DNA of 64,000 nt, from assembly GCA_032622095.1 (NCBI GenBank), contig CP136066.1, forward strand, positions 109,823,319 to 109,887,318, in the 5' to 3' direction. This DNA is from Siphonodentalium dalli. Lineage: Eukaryota; Mollusca; Scaphopoda; Gadilida; Siphonodentaliidae. The position numbers and the translations under genes were made by a program. Below, piece after piece: positions 1 to 11,050 of the stretch. How positions within the stretch are numbered: position 1 is the first letter of the stretch; each line of letters begins with the position of its first letter. Under the pieces are notes generated by a model. That model was not told where the DNA came from. It saw only the letters and a program-made list of their open reading frames with translations, and did not search any database.

Positions 1-3
1 CCC

Positions 4-68
4 GGGGTATGTTCCCCCCCGGGGGGGAAGTTACCCCGGGGTATCTTCCCCCGCGGGGGAAGATACCC
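4..68. repeat. Two adjacent GC-rich palindromes
   Basis: Positions 39-68 form a perfect 30 bp palindrome whose half is GGGTATCTTCCCCCG. Positions 4-37 form a similar, slightly imperfect one built from GGGGTAT, C-runs, G-runs and TTACCCC. They lie just beyond the 3' end of the RNPC3 coding region. They may be the end of a repeat that continues to the left of the window. No function is assigned. Confidence 0.8.
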
Positions 69-133
69 AGGGGGGGAGATATCGTGTTACACCGGTAACT
101 AGGAAACAGTGATCTCAGACATAGTGGATGTTC

Positions 134-504
134 TCATTTATTAGCTTCTGTTTCTTTCGGCTTGGCTGACCTGCCAAACTGAACCACTATCGGTTTGCCG
201 TTGAGTACATATCCATTAATGTCTTTGAGTGCTCTGGAAGCCTGCGATTCCGAAGGCATTGTGATGAATGCCTGACCTTTCATTCGTCCTTCAGTCATTA
301 GCCGAATGTCAAACATATTCTCTTCCGAGCTATTACTCCAATCAACATAACGCCCAAATATATGGTGTAGGTCTTTTGGCATTGTCTGTTTTCCAAGATT
401 CTTGATATACAGTCGACAAGTTGATTCTCCTGGATTGTAGTTTTTGAAGGCAGAGAATGCTTTCATCTGCTCCTTTGTTATGCGGCCCTTCCTTAGTGTC
501 TCCC
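134..504 (-). CDS. RNPC3 (U11/U12-65K), terminal coding exon with C-terminal RRM
   Basis: This is the last coding exon of the minor-spliceosome protein U11/U12-65K. It starts after the acceptor TTCTTTTCTTTAG (AG at 506-505). It enters in phase 1, so the split Gly codon joined to exon 1 keeps the frame, and it ends at TGA 136-134. In the joined 465-residue protein it supplies residues 343-465. The RNA recognition motif has RNP2 (CRLYIKNL, about 372-379) and RNP1 (GRMKGQAFITM, about 415-425). The lead-in FKNYNPGE and the FGRYVDW segment are family hallmarks. In known orthologues this C-terminal RRM binds the 3' hairpin of U12 snRNA (established for the family). The hexamer AATAAA is formed by the last two sense codons (137-142), so the 3' UTR may be very short. 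The ATG at 466 is internal and is not the start. Confidence 0.93.
137..142 (-). promoter_or_regulatory. Candidate polyadenylation signal inside the last RNPC3 codons
   Basis: On the minus strand the final Asn-Lys codons read AATAAA, directly before the TGA stop. No other AATAAA is visible between the stop and position 1. If it is used, cleavage would fall roughly at 105-127 and leave a very short 3' UTR. Alternatively the true 3' end lies left of the window. Confidence 0.4.
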
Positions 505-1056
505 CTAAAGAAAAGAATTTTGGTTAATGGTACATTTATTCCTGCAGATTTGTATATCCAAGGCTATAATAAAAACATATCTTTGTTTCCCTGACCATAC
601 CTGACTATAAATCAAAGACATTAACAACATAAATAGTTGGAAGCCAAGTTTAATGTAATGATTATTTCCAGAATAAAATGTTTAATTTCTGAAAAATCCA
701 CCGGTCAAGTAAATCCACCTTATTGTAAGAGGCCACTGGACTGGATAGATGTATGCATTGGTCCTAGAAGTGCTTGTACCTGGAAAAACCCAAGTAATTA
801 TTTGTCAAGGTAACATGATTCCATAGATCAAATTCTCAGCTGCTGTTTTCTATCACAGAGCCAACATGAGGCCATGTCCCATAAATTTGTTTAAATGATC
901 AATATTTATTTTGAAAAACCTGAGCTATTCATCTAGATATAATTAATATGAAGTACATTGTAGATCCGTCAATTTATTAAGCAATATAAAATAGATTTTC
1001 CATACAATTTGAGTATATAAATAATGGAAATAAATAAAAACAAGAAGCTTGTACAG

Positions 1057-1470
1057 AAAAAATTATTCAAATTGGTTCATATTTGTTAAAGTTATTAAGT
1101 CGGACAGAATTTTCCAAGTCAAAATAAGTCGAAAATGAAGTGTAATATTACGAAAAACAATCTGAGCCAATCCCTATCTGCATCATGTAGAGAGGGTCTT
1201 GTGAGAAGCATGTATACCACAAATTATTGAAATCGGTTCATATTTGTTAAAGTTATTAAGTCGGACAGAATTTTCTAAGTCAAAAGTCAGTCCCAAGGAG
1301 ATTGCATATAAAAAATTATTGCAATCGGTTCATAGTTGTTCGAGTTATGAGGTCGGACAGACGGACGGACGGACACACGGACGGAGAAAGCGTGACGACG
1401 GACGGATGGACAGACGCAGTCAATCCAGTATAGCCCCCATTTTCTTCGAAAGTGGGGGTATAATAAAACA
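1057..1470. repeat. Short tandem repeat block ending in (ACGG)n and a C5/G5 hairpin
   Basis: The phrase 'aaattatt(c/g)aaatcggttcata...gtcggaca' recurs at about 1057, 1223 and 1312, giving degenerate units of about 90-165 bp. A GGAC/CGGA simple repeat follows at 1363-1412. A stem-loop (AGCCCCC / GTGGGGGTAT, about 1432-1462) closes the block. The arrangement of tandem core, microsatellite and terminal hairpin is that of a non-autonomous mobile element, inside the RNPC3 intron. Confidence 0.6.
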
Positions 1471-2024
1471 TTTCTATGAGAGGCCAATAAAATATGAGTA
1501 GGGAGGTCTTATTTTAGGGCAGGTAGGGTCATAAGGAAACAAGGAGTACTGGTATATATGTTTTGTATGGTCCAAGTATTCAAGCAATAATTTACAAAAG
1601 CACAGTTGTAACATAGCACTATGACCCACCTAATGTGATAGTCAATCCATACATGTACATTGTATGTACTAGAGGCTTGTATATTATTTTTTATTAAAAT
1701 AGGATTAAAGTCATCGACATATTATTTTACAATTCGGAAAAGTCACAAGTTTTCTTCAACTTAGAACAGCTTGTTATTGTTGTATAACAGATGAAATAGA
1801 GAGAGTTTGGGAAATCTGCAACTGAATAGACGCATTTAGTGTAATGGTAATTTTAGAACTTATACGTACAGTACTTAGCGCTATCTCAAAATCTATGTCT
1901 AAGACCATCAAAAACAGCTACTCAGAAGCTCCGGGGGCCATAACTTACAACAGTGACAGCTAGTGACTACGATGCCAATTTAATTTATTGCTAATTAATG
2001 TATTATCATTTATTTTGTCATTAT

Positions 2025-3102
2025 TATGCCCCCGATCTCCGATGGAGATTTGGGGGTATATAGTGGACAGGGACATTTCCAGGGCTGTTTTGATACCTGT
2101 TACAGGTATGGGCGCCCAAACTCGAGAAGCCCAAATTACCCCAAATTCCTAGTGGACAGTATTGAGTCAACCTGAATTTTCAAGGCAATTCAACAATATG
2201 CGATGTAAATCATAAATCTGCAGTTGCAATACAGCCTTCATTTTGCATGTTGAATTTTTAAATAAGAAATATTATGCCATATTTATAATATATGCGTCAG
2301 TATCTGTGTTGGTTCGGTGTAGAAGCCATATTTTGGGATACCAGTACATATCCTCTGCTGGAAACAGGTGTCCCCAAATTATCTCTGGATTCTTCCCTGA
2401 TAGTGGAGCCCTCCGTCCATCCTTCCTTCCGTCCTTCCGAACGTTTCAACTCATAACTTTGGTTTCGCTAACTTAATTCAGTTGATCTTTGGTATGCTAA
2501 TAGACCAGCCGGGGGGACAAGATTTCCCCATAACTGCGGTTTCGTCCGCCCATTTTTTCCAGAGTTACGCCCCTTTTTGGACTTAGAAAATTCAGTTTTC
2601 TGTGGCATACGAACGTTTCAACTCATAACTTTAGTTTCGCTAATTCAATTCAGTTCATCTTTGGTATGCCAATAGACCAGCCGGGGGGACAAGATTTCCC
2701 CATAACCGTGGTTTCGTCCGCCCATTTTTTCCAGAGTTACGCCCCTTTTTGGACTTAGAAAATTCAGGTTTTCTGCTACTTTTTTTGGTTTCCAGATGAT
2801 AACTTGATTTTGGATTGTTTATTTGCAAAACCCGTTTTTTTGTGTATTACCAATATCGCACTACAGGTCAGGGTAAAATTTCGGTTCAATCGGATAATTT
2901 TTGTGAGAGATATGACCCTTTTTCGACTTAAAAAATTCAGTTTTTTTTTATAGAAAATTCAGTTTTCCTTCTATTTTTGTGGCACCAGACCAAATTTGAA
3001 GCTAATATAGAACAACATGTGGCATTTTTATAGCGCTTAACCAGAAAGTTTCTCTGATTGTACAGTCGGGGGCGTTACCTCCGCCCAGCAGTGCACTTGT
3101 TA
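2025..3102 (+). mobile_element. Non-autonomous element with TATGCCCCC/GGGGGTATAT hairpin start
   Basis: It opens with the stem TATGCCCCCGATCTC...GGGGGTATATAG. It contains a duplicated segment (about 2436-2606 and 2607-2776; 'cgaacgtttcaactcataac...' repeated at a period near 171 bp). It closes with CAGTCGGGGGCGTTACCTCC and TTGTTATTAG. Elements with this opening are abundant in mollusc genomes (general knowledge). There is no coding capacity. Both boundaries are judged only from the hairpin and the closing motif. Confidence 0.55.
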
Positions 3103-3360
3103 TTAGTATTTTGTTATTTATATTTGACATCAATAAATAAGTATAGAATGGTTTTAAACAATGACTCTGTTATATATACATGTATGGGGCCAATTTCACT
3201 TGTTTTCAATTTAAATACACTTAACTTCAATTTGCCATGGGATATTTTTCCAAATTTCGAGGGCTGACTTGAGGCACACCATGGTATTAATACACTGTAC
3301 CGGTAGCTAGCCCCTGTGACCCACTGTCCATGATTGTAAGAAAAAAAAAATATGGTTTAC

Positions 3361-4387
3361 CTGATATAAAATTCATATCAAATTTCTCTTCTTGTTTGTC
3401 CTCAGCCTGATCTTCCTTCAATTTTTCGGGCTGTATTTTCCCAAAACCTTGTTCAGCAGGGCTAGCCATTAGTTCCATCATATCAGGCACCTCTTCTTTG
3501 TCCTCATGTAGTTGTGATGGAATCTGTAGTGTTATTTTCTTGTTCAATTGGTGATCAGTTTTTTCGAAAATATCGCTGATATGTATGGGTTTCATAGGTC
3601 CTTCATTTTCAGTACTGAAAAGTGTCAGAGCATTTTGAATGTTAGATAATTTAATCTTCTTCCGTTTCACCTTTCGTTTGCGCTTCACTTGTGAACCTTG
3701 GCGGTCATTTCTTGATTGACTAAATTCTTCACCGGATCCAATCTCGGATTCTTCAGTGCTAGAAAATTCCATTTCTTCACTGATTATATTATCTGGATCA
3801 TGAATTTTTCCAATCTCACTCACAGTTGGTGGTATGGGTGTTGCATGACCGAATGGCACAGGTAAATTCAGTTTATTCATCAAATGCAACACTTGAACAT
3901 AAAATTTAGGGTGCACTGCCATCGCATTAGTTATGTTCATCAGCGTTGTTATTGTCGGTGGAGGATAAAGATATGATAGCCCAGGCAACCTGGGATATAA
4001 CATTTCCCACTTATTGAAACAGACATCATCAAGAAGCTGTCCACTTTTTTCTGAATTTTTAACTTTTTGCGGAGCACTGAGAGAATTGTCTTGTTTTTTA
4101 TCCTTATGAAAGTGATCGTCCTCATCATGGCATTTCTCAACAGGCGATTTCGCAAGCTCAGCAACGAGGCGGTGACCCAGAATATCTAACTGATGTAGAC
4201 GAACCAATGCTTCCTTTGAGCTGTTTTCAGATGGAAATGTAGCAAATGCACAGTGTTTCATTGGTCCTTGATTTCCCATTATTCTAGTTTCAATTGCACC
4301 AAAATGTCGTAGAAAATCGTCTTTTTCATCCTTGGCCAGCTCCGCTGGCATGTGACGAATAAGAAGTGTGGATTTTTCGTTTGCCAT
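3361..4387 (-). CDS. RNPC3 (U11/U12-65K), first coding exon with N-terminal RRM
   Basis: This exon encodes residues 1-342 plus the first base of codon 343. The protein is a subunit of the nuclear U11/U12 di-snRNP, which recognises U12-type introns. In known orthologues the N-terminal half contacts U11-59K and the C-terminal RRM contacts U12 snRNA. The first RRM covers about residues 6-80, with RNP2 near 8-14 (LLIRHMP) and RNP1 at 44-51 (KHCAFATF). It is followed by an acidic/serine region, a Pro-rich segment (about 135-145) and a strongly basic KR-rich stretch near 235-250. The start ATG at 4387 is the first in frame and gives the family's normal beginning shortly before RRM1. The human protein is 517 residues and this model is 465, with the difference in the linker. 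A single very long first exon is unusual, because vertebrate RNPC3 has many introns. Confidence 0.93.
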
Positions 4388-4438
4388 TATTATTTGCGAT
4401 TTTTAGAAGCTGCAATGTAATTTTGAAAATGTGTTTAT

Positions 4439-4447
4439 ACCGGAAGT
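4439..4447 (-). promoter_or_regulatory. ETS/GABP-type site upstream of RNPC3
   Basis: ACCGGAAGT (reverse ACTTCCGGT) lies 52 bp upstream of the RNPC3 start codon. It is the consensus ETS-family core common in TATA-less housekeeping promoters. No TATA box is seen. The assignment rests on motif and position only. Confidence 0.45.
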
Positions 4448-4460
4448 AGTCAGGGGGCGT

Positions 4461-5272
4461 TACTCCGATATAACATATCTCGAGCATAAAATACTAATTT
4501 TACGTCACACATCTCGAGCATGGAATAATAACGTTCTCTTGTTACTTTAATCATGCTTGCAATCCGGGCCAACGTCTGTCTGTCTGTAGTTGTCCTAGTG
4601 ACCAAGGCTGGCTTTTACAGGACGGGATCGAGTAGATCCATAATTTTTCCAGGAAGTTTTTTTGCCGAACCCGTGACTTCTTCGCCACAGTAGGGATCTT
4701 TAATGTGCGCACATTGTTGCACACGGGACAGCCATTAGCGTCGGCTCCCGATCCGACGGTGTGCCAAGTGTAGTTCTGGTGGTTCTTTGTTCCGAAAATA
4801 TAATTTATTGGTGAATCGATAAGCGATACGGAGCGTTTACACTAATGCTATCATTGTCCAACGTTGGTTAAGGTAAAGGGCGATCTTATAATAACATTTT
4901 ATGCATAGATCATACCATATATATATGGAGGATCTCTAGATAACGAATCATAATTCTACACGAAATGTATTAACCGAGTGCTCTAAATTCGATTGAGCCG
5001 AGCTTTAGTGGACAATGTTAACACATTTCGTATAGAATTGCGACGAATTTGAGATCAATTTTTTATCACATAATCATATTTTAGCAAGGAAAAACGATAT
5101 CGAAAGGGGAAGTAAAGACACCTTCAAACAAAATATATGGTTCCATTTAAATGTGTCTTCTCGTGTTGATTATCTCAGTCAACACTATATAATCCAACAC
5201 AAATCGAATATCATAATTATATTATAATTAACATAATAATAAAGTTCCGGCAATGACATCGATATCATTACG
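4461..5272. other. Intergenic region without recognisable gene
   Basis: No supported ORF is present. Two copies of 'atctcgagcat(a/g)' lie at about 4479-4525. A stretch at 4685-4770 ('gggatctttaatgtgcgcac', then 'cacgggac') resembles a widely dispersed invertebrate repeat fragment. An inverted repeat lies at 4951-5035 (listed separately). Confidence 0.5.
4951..5035. repeat. Hairpin-family element, copy 1
   Basis: Arms ATTCTACACGAAATGT and ACATTTCGTATAGAAT are inverted around a core containing CTCTAAATTCGATTGAGCC. The core order matches the hairpin at 50301-50416, so both are members of one dispersed fold-back family. Confidence 0.55.
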
Positions 5273-6852
5273 TTAACACGTTGAGTGCCACTACGAGTTA
5301 TCTCGTAGTTCGCAATCTTCGCAGGTTGCCACTACGAGTTATCTCGTAGTGGTTTCCATGTCGTGTAACTGACAAACGGAAGCAGTGGAATAGGTCGATA
5401 CACCACGAAAACCCGCCTCGGAACATCAGAACAGTGATTTTATCAAATAAATAGTGTGGCTCCCCTTACACCGTTCAACTGAAGTGAGCACCATCAGCAC
5501 ATATATTCTACTCAAAATGGTCCAGTTGTTAGTGAATACAGCTGACACTGTCTCACTGAGTGACCACCAGAGGCAGTCGTGTGTGGGCAATTAGACTGGG
5601 GTTTTGGTATTCAATAGACTGACAATGTTCACGCATGCAAACAAAGTCAGGGGGTGGATATTCACAATGTACAAACATGCGAAGGCAGTTTCGAGGAATG
5701 GTTACATCGTTGTGTTTCAACACATTGAAACTTCGCACAACCACCCACACACGTCACACAGGCCTGCCAAATCTGTTCCCTCTCACTCGTGTGCGAGTGG
5801 ACGCATCCAACACAAGATAAGCGGATAATCCATGACGTTATATGCGCGTTGATGCTTATCTCGTTATTAGGGAACACAGCAGTTGTTGTATACACTGTGC
5901 GGCTCCATTTGGGGGCTAGGTATTTTATTATTTATAATACAAGTAAAGCGGAACAATTATTCCCCAAAACTACATTTTACCCACTTCCGAACGTGTTGGA
6001 CAATGGAAAGCGTAGCAATTACCGTACTTTAGACGTCGTGCAGTTCATCGAACTGTTCTATACTTACGTAGGTACGGATAAATGGTTTTGTGTAGCATAG
6101 ATCGAGGTTTACAGTAAAGGGTGACTTACTTCCAGACGGATGGATTATATGGAGTTACATGTAGCACACACTCCTGAATGTGCAGGGATCTATTTGACTA
6201 CTGCTGCATGGTTGTTTTAATTTTGTGCTGACAATTCTTCCAACACTATTATTTTGGGCTGTACTTTGGAACCCCATAGCATAGGCCTAAATCAGGCTAA
6301 ATGGGCGATAACTTACAATACCCGAAACAGCAGAAGATGCATGCTCGTAGTCATTACTGTATGGACGAAATAAACTCATCCTCACAGGAAACAAGTTCAC
6401 CGATTCCACTTCGGATTCGCTGTCTGTAGCATGCATGCTCAATTGCTCATATATATAAGTAATTTGCTCCGCCGTGCATCAGCCACAATTTAACTATATA
6501 ACGAACTATAACCTCCACAAGGACTCCCACACCTCCATAAATATGCTTACCACCAAAATAACTTGTTTGGGTTACATTCTACTTCATATTTGTTGCTCAA
6601 ACGTGTCCAATTGTGCCTACGAGATAACTCGTAGTTGGCACTGGTGGTGGGAATACCCAAATTCCTTCCGCCAGTGCCGGCTACGAGTTATCTCGTAGTA
6701 CTATCAATCGCCGTTTCTGTCATCTAAAGTCGCGACGTCATCCAATTTTTGCTTCATTGAAGCCAAATTATGGTCTACTAAGGGTATCTATCTTGCCACG
6801 ATTTGGCAAACTGGCGAGATTACTAATTGATTTCTGGCACTCAACGTGTTAA
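5273..6852. mobile_element. piggyBac-like non-autonomous transposon
   Basis: The element (5277-6848) is bounded by TTAA on both sides (5273-5276, 6849-6852), the target duplicated by piggyBac elements. It has perfect 14 bp terminal inverted repeats, CACGTTGAGTGCCA. Just inside the left end the stem-loop CTACGAGttatCTCGTAG occurs twice (5290-5309, 5331-5350). Inside the right end it occurs twice again (6617-6635, 6681-6699). I see no transposase with the DDD residues, and ORFs of up to 103 codons inside it resemble nothing I know, so it should be mobilised in trans if at all. Confidence 0.8.
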
Positions 6853-8470
6853 GCTCGTATGTCACTGCGCGTGCCGATAATACGCGTGTGTCTTATTAAA
6901 AATATGAGGCCGGGTTTAGGGGATAATTATGTGATAAATATTTATCTGGGATTTCCCCAATAATATTATATATACATGTCTAAAATTTGGTCAAAACAAA
7001 AATAAATAAATAAATACGCTATAATTTCCCGAGGAAGATATATGTGAAATTGTATACTCCGAGAAAACTTGGCAAGACGCTTTGAGTTTTATCATATCTG
7101 AAATAGAACTCTTTTTATTTCCCAAACCGAAGAAAACATCGCATCATTTTATTACTTGAATCTGCGTGAATAAGTCTTTCTTCGGCATTATTACACAGTC
7201 TATATTCCACCTGTACTATATTCCCCAGAACCACGGGGCTGGATCCATATAAACGTATAGCAGGAAGAAAATTCCTGTCTTATCGTATATGCTTCCCGGT
7301 AGAGTGCATGTAACAACTAGCATTCAAAGCGGAACACTTTATTAAAATAGCGTACATACGCAGGCCCATTATGGAGGTAGTTGGTATGCTTGGTCAGATA
7401 CAGCTTGTCACTTTTAAGAAACCAGAATACTTTTGCAACCAACAATGAACAAAATACATGTAAATGTGATTTACTTTTGTATTTGGTTCATGGGAAGCAA
7501 ATAAAACTTTGTGATTTACTCTAGTATTTGATTCCTGTGAGCCGGTGTGACTTTAAATTAACCTGGACAATATTACAACCGAAGAACCTGGGGGGGGGGG
7601 GGGGGGAGGGTAGTACAAAATTTGCAGGAAGGTATGGCGGGTGGGTGTGTGGTCCAAGAGGCAAACAACGCATTTTGTTTACAACCTCATGCAAATTTTT
7701 TACTAAAGAACTTTTGTGCTCATATTTGACATTTGTAACAGTTTTAAAACATATTATAACTGCAAAAACACCTTATTTATGTTACTGTGACCTTATGTGG
7801 GCCTTAATGAAGGTGACATTCAGCTGACATGTTGCATATGGGATGGTGAGGTAAAAATCTTCCTTCCCGACACCCTTCCAAAGAAGCTTCGGGAAATGTA
7901 AAACTGAAATAAACTTTTCCTCACGTGACTAAGACATTTAAGTCTTGATCATTGGTATGGAATAATGTGCTGGTTGACATACTAATTGTGTATTCTGCAC
8001 AATGACCTAGGTTTTCAGATATCATCAATTTATAAAATAATATTTCCAATTGCAGCTTGGCAAATATCCCCTAGATCTCGGGGGGGGGGGGGGGGGTCTG
8101 TAATTTTGTTCCAAACACTAGGCGGGGGTGGGTGGGTGATTCAGCAGCCCGGCTTACACATTTTTTCCTGGCCCTTTAATTTTTTTTTCCTAGAGTCATT
8201 TTTCTTCAAAATAATGGGACAAGAGGTTTTCATCAAGGATATATCAATGCACATTGACATGGCAATGCTCAGATTTAAATAGTTCTATTAAAAATCATTT
8301 ATTCAAGCTGACATAAATGAAAACATAACACAATAATGTAAACTCTTCACTGAAATCTTCAAATAAAAATAGACTATTCAAAAAACCATAATAAAATAAA
8401 AACAAACTGACCGATTTCAACGATATTCGGTATATGGGTCTAGTATCACCTCCAAATGGGAGCTGTCAAA
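6853..8470. other. Intergenic, AT-rich, with G-runs
   Basis: No supported gene is present. Homopolymer G tracts lie at 7591-7606 and 8081-8097. The latter is followed by further G-rich sequence to about 8140. ORFs of about 100 codons here run through the G tracts and are not protein-like. Confidence 0.5.
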
Positions 8471-8890
8471 TTTGAATGATTTTTTATGAAAACATTTGGC
8501 CATTGGCAGCCATCTTGGATTTTACTATTTGCGTCACTGAATACTTAACACACCCTGCAAAGCTTATCCCTCATCCGATCATCACCAACCTGCATATGGA
8601 TCTTCGTGTGACCTCTCGATGGGTGCCTACCATTTTCACCCGAATTTTGCACACACAAAAAAGGCTGCCAGCGGCCATCTTGGATTTTACTCTTTGTTTG
8701 ACCAAATCCTATAGCACACCTTACAGGTCACATTTCTCAACCAATCGTCACCAAACTTCATATGGATATTCGAAGTGACCTCTAAATGGGAGCCTCAATT
8801 TTTCCCCCAAATGTTTTTCAAAACAAACATGGCCACACGCAGCCATCTTGTATTTCAAATGTCAATCCATCAGCATACCCTACAGCCCAC
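8470..8890. repeat. Degenerate satellite units related to the 162 bp family
   Basis: About 2.5 units carry the diagnostic phrases 'gccatcttggattttact', 'cacaccctacagg' and 'atcaccaaacttcatatgga'. The spacing is about 170-190 bp. They resemble the most diverged units of the element at 57316-58004. Recognisable element ends are not seen. Confidence 0.6.
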
Positions 8891-8956
8891 ATTTATTGGA
8901 CAATTGTTTTGAAATTATTGGTAATTTGCAAGTATGTTTTTAAATATATTTAAAGG

Positions 8957-9061
8957 CACAGGTCCCTGGCACAATATACCCCAACCACCCAAAGACATAT
9001 AGATAAGTCTTATATATATATGTCTTTGGGTGGTTGGGGTCTATTGTGCCAGGGACCTGTG
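8957..9061. repeat. Near-perfect 45 bp fold-back
   Basis: Arms CACAGGTCCCTGGCACAATA... (8957-9001) and their reverse complement (9019-9061) differ at about one base. The loop is a short AT stretch. It looks like a recent miniature foldback element. Confidence 0.8.
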
Positions 9062-9589
9062 GTAAATACCAGTTAGATTTCCGGAATTTTCAACTGTAGG
9101 GATGCTAATGTTATTTTAATCTTTGTTCCAAATGGATTTGTCATTCAGAACCCATGCGGCAATTTCCCGATAGTGTTCAAACATTCCGAATCCGAAGAGA
9201 AACTATTCCACACTACATGAAATTTGTGTGTTGAAGTACCACTTTCATTTAAGGAATGTAGGTGATATTTCAACACACAGACTTCCGTTATCGTTAATTC
9301 AGATCCGATCAACTTTGCCTCAGAAAAAACACATTATTTCCAGATAATTTAAATTATTACACTGGTACAATTTTTCTCAGTCATCATCGATGCCCGCTAA
9401 TCCACTGAGCACGTTGCCGAAACTATTTTTTTTGATAGGCCACACCTAACTACATAATTACATTATGGATTATGCAGTCTGAATCGTTAATCTTCCTTCA
9501 TGTGACGTCTCATGGGGGACTACTAGCGACACTGTGTAATGCTTTAACGGAATGATATATACAAACATAACTCAGTTTTGTTTGTTTGT

Positions 9590-10210
9590 CTGTCGGGATA
9601 TGTGCGATCAAACGACTGGACCCTCGAAATGTGTGCACATGGGTCAATTGACATGGGGAGTGTCATGGGATAGGTACCGTCGCGAATCAGACGTCTTAAA
9701 AGGGAAAGGTAAAACGATAATTTGTATTATCGTAAGTCACTCCAGGCTGCTCGATCTGCTAGGAACATTTCGAGTTCCGAGAAAACTGGTTCATGCATTT
9801 CAGGTTTCTAACTTTCTGTATGGACTGGCGTAGGTGCCGTTGTCACCAGATGTTTTATATGGCACTGATAATTAATTTACCTAAATCTGTCGTTGACATC
9901 CCACGACTATAAGGGGAACTAATCCTGGCAATTGGTATGCAGGGGTAAATTGACCCAGCGAATACCATTGTATAGGCGCGGTTGACCCAAATTGGGAAAA
10001 TATATTATCATCACGGGAATGTCATGGGATAGGCGCCATTTATCTCAGCTGATTTAAAACGGGGACTAATATATGAACAATAAGAGCGTTCCGTATCATC
10101 TTAGACGATATGTAGGAAAATTGGTACACATGGGTCACATGACGAGGAGGGAAATATCGTGGGATAGGCGCCTCTGACCTCAGATGAGTTAAATGGGGAC
10201 TAATAAATTG
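9590..10210. repeat. Degenerate tandem repeat, about 150-190 bp unit
   Basis: Recurring phrases are 'gtcatgggatagg(t/c)(g/a)cc', 'cagatgagttaaaaygggg' and 'ggactaat'. They occur near 9660, 9830, 9960, 10020 and 10160. The units are strongly diverged. The 93-codon ORF at 9552-9833 crosses unit boundaries and is not supported. Confidence 0.5.
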
Positions 10211-11048
10211 TATTAACATTGTACTCGTGTTTCAATTAAGGTTATGGAGGTCGACTGGAACGTGAATAGCCGTAAAGGTTGAAGACACATTTGCGCGCGT
10301 TATATAATCTGCCTTTGCGGCTATACAAGCACAACCTTAATCGAAACAGAAGTACACATGATAATATATCGACTTTTTTCTAATTTCGGAAATAAATTAT
10401 AAATTAAGCACTCAAAATGTGCGATCGGTACCAAACACATTGTAATATACTTGAGGCATGTTGGGTTCAGTCTAAGGCAAGTTTCATCATGCAAGATATA
10501 TATTCACCATCGTACCAAAATGATGTAATTTAGGCTGCTGGACAATATAGTACAGTTTCAGTCTCACCAGGAACAAATTTGCAAGCACCGGAAATAAGTG
10601 TGTTTTCCTGGGCTCCAGACCACCCAGCATCCCGACCCTGCATGTGTACGGAAATTTTCGTCAGACCCCATGCCCATGGTTGCATGTACATACATTGGAA
10701 CCCATCACCATTAGTAAGTAAATAAATGATATCACAGTGCATAAACGGACACCATAAATTATATGAGACATTTGTAGACGACACAAAACGTGTTGGTAAT
10801 CGGAAACTCGGTGATCAAGATATATGTAACGCCATCTATACGCTCATGCTCCGAATTCCTGGGTAGCGTGCAGCAAAATTGCTCGGTGATATTCAGCAGG
10901 ACCAGACTTCGAACGTACCGTCTCGCAGACCTATCGACACCCGGTGTACTGCTAGTCCCAAATGTCAGGTGACAATATATTGTATGTGGTCGATCTGATT
11001 TACTTCACTCGTATTTAAATTCGCGCGGTACTATTTTTCACTCAGTTT
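10211..11048. other. Intergenic, nothing recognised
   Basis: Ordinary AT-rich sequence. No ORF with family-like character, RNA gene or clear repeat was seen on either strand. Confidence 0.45.
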
Positions 11049-11050
11049 TA

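Larger units (their letters stand above)
505..3360 (-). other. RNPC3 intron (2856 bp, U2-type)
   Basis: The donor is CAG|GTAAACC at 3361/3360 and the acceptor TTTCTTTAG at 505. Both are ordinary major-spliceosome signals; no ATATCCTT or GTATCCTT U12 donor is present. The exon 1 frame stays open for about 24 codons into the intron (to 3287), ending after a poly-Phe stretch unlike the family, so the splice site rather than the stop ends the exon. The intron holds the repeats listed at 1057-1470 and 2025-3102. Confidence 0.85.

Noticed and set aside
466-466. ATG at 466 as the start of a separate 110-residue RRM gene
   Set aside because: Twelve in-frame codons and a splice acceptor precede it and join cleanly to the upstream exon; it is an internal Met.
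3287-3360. Extension of the RNPC3 first exon to the stop at 3287
   Set aside because: A donor CAG|GTAAAC lies at 3361/3360 and the downstream exon continues the family sequence in phase; the read-through peptide is unlike the family.
4685-4770. Possible retroelement or gene fragment around 'gggatctttaatgtgcgcac'
   Set aside because: It resembles a phrase seen in dispersed invertebrate repeats, but I cannot name the family and see no frame.
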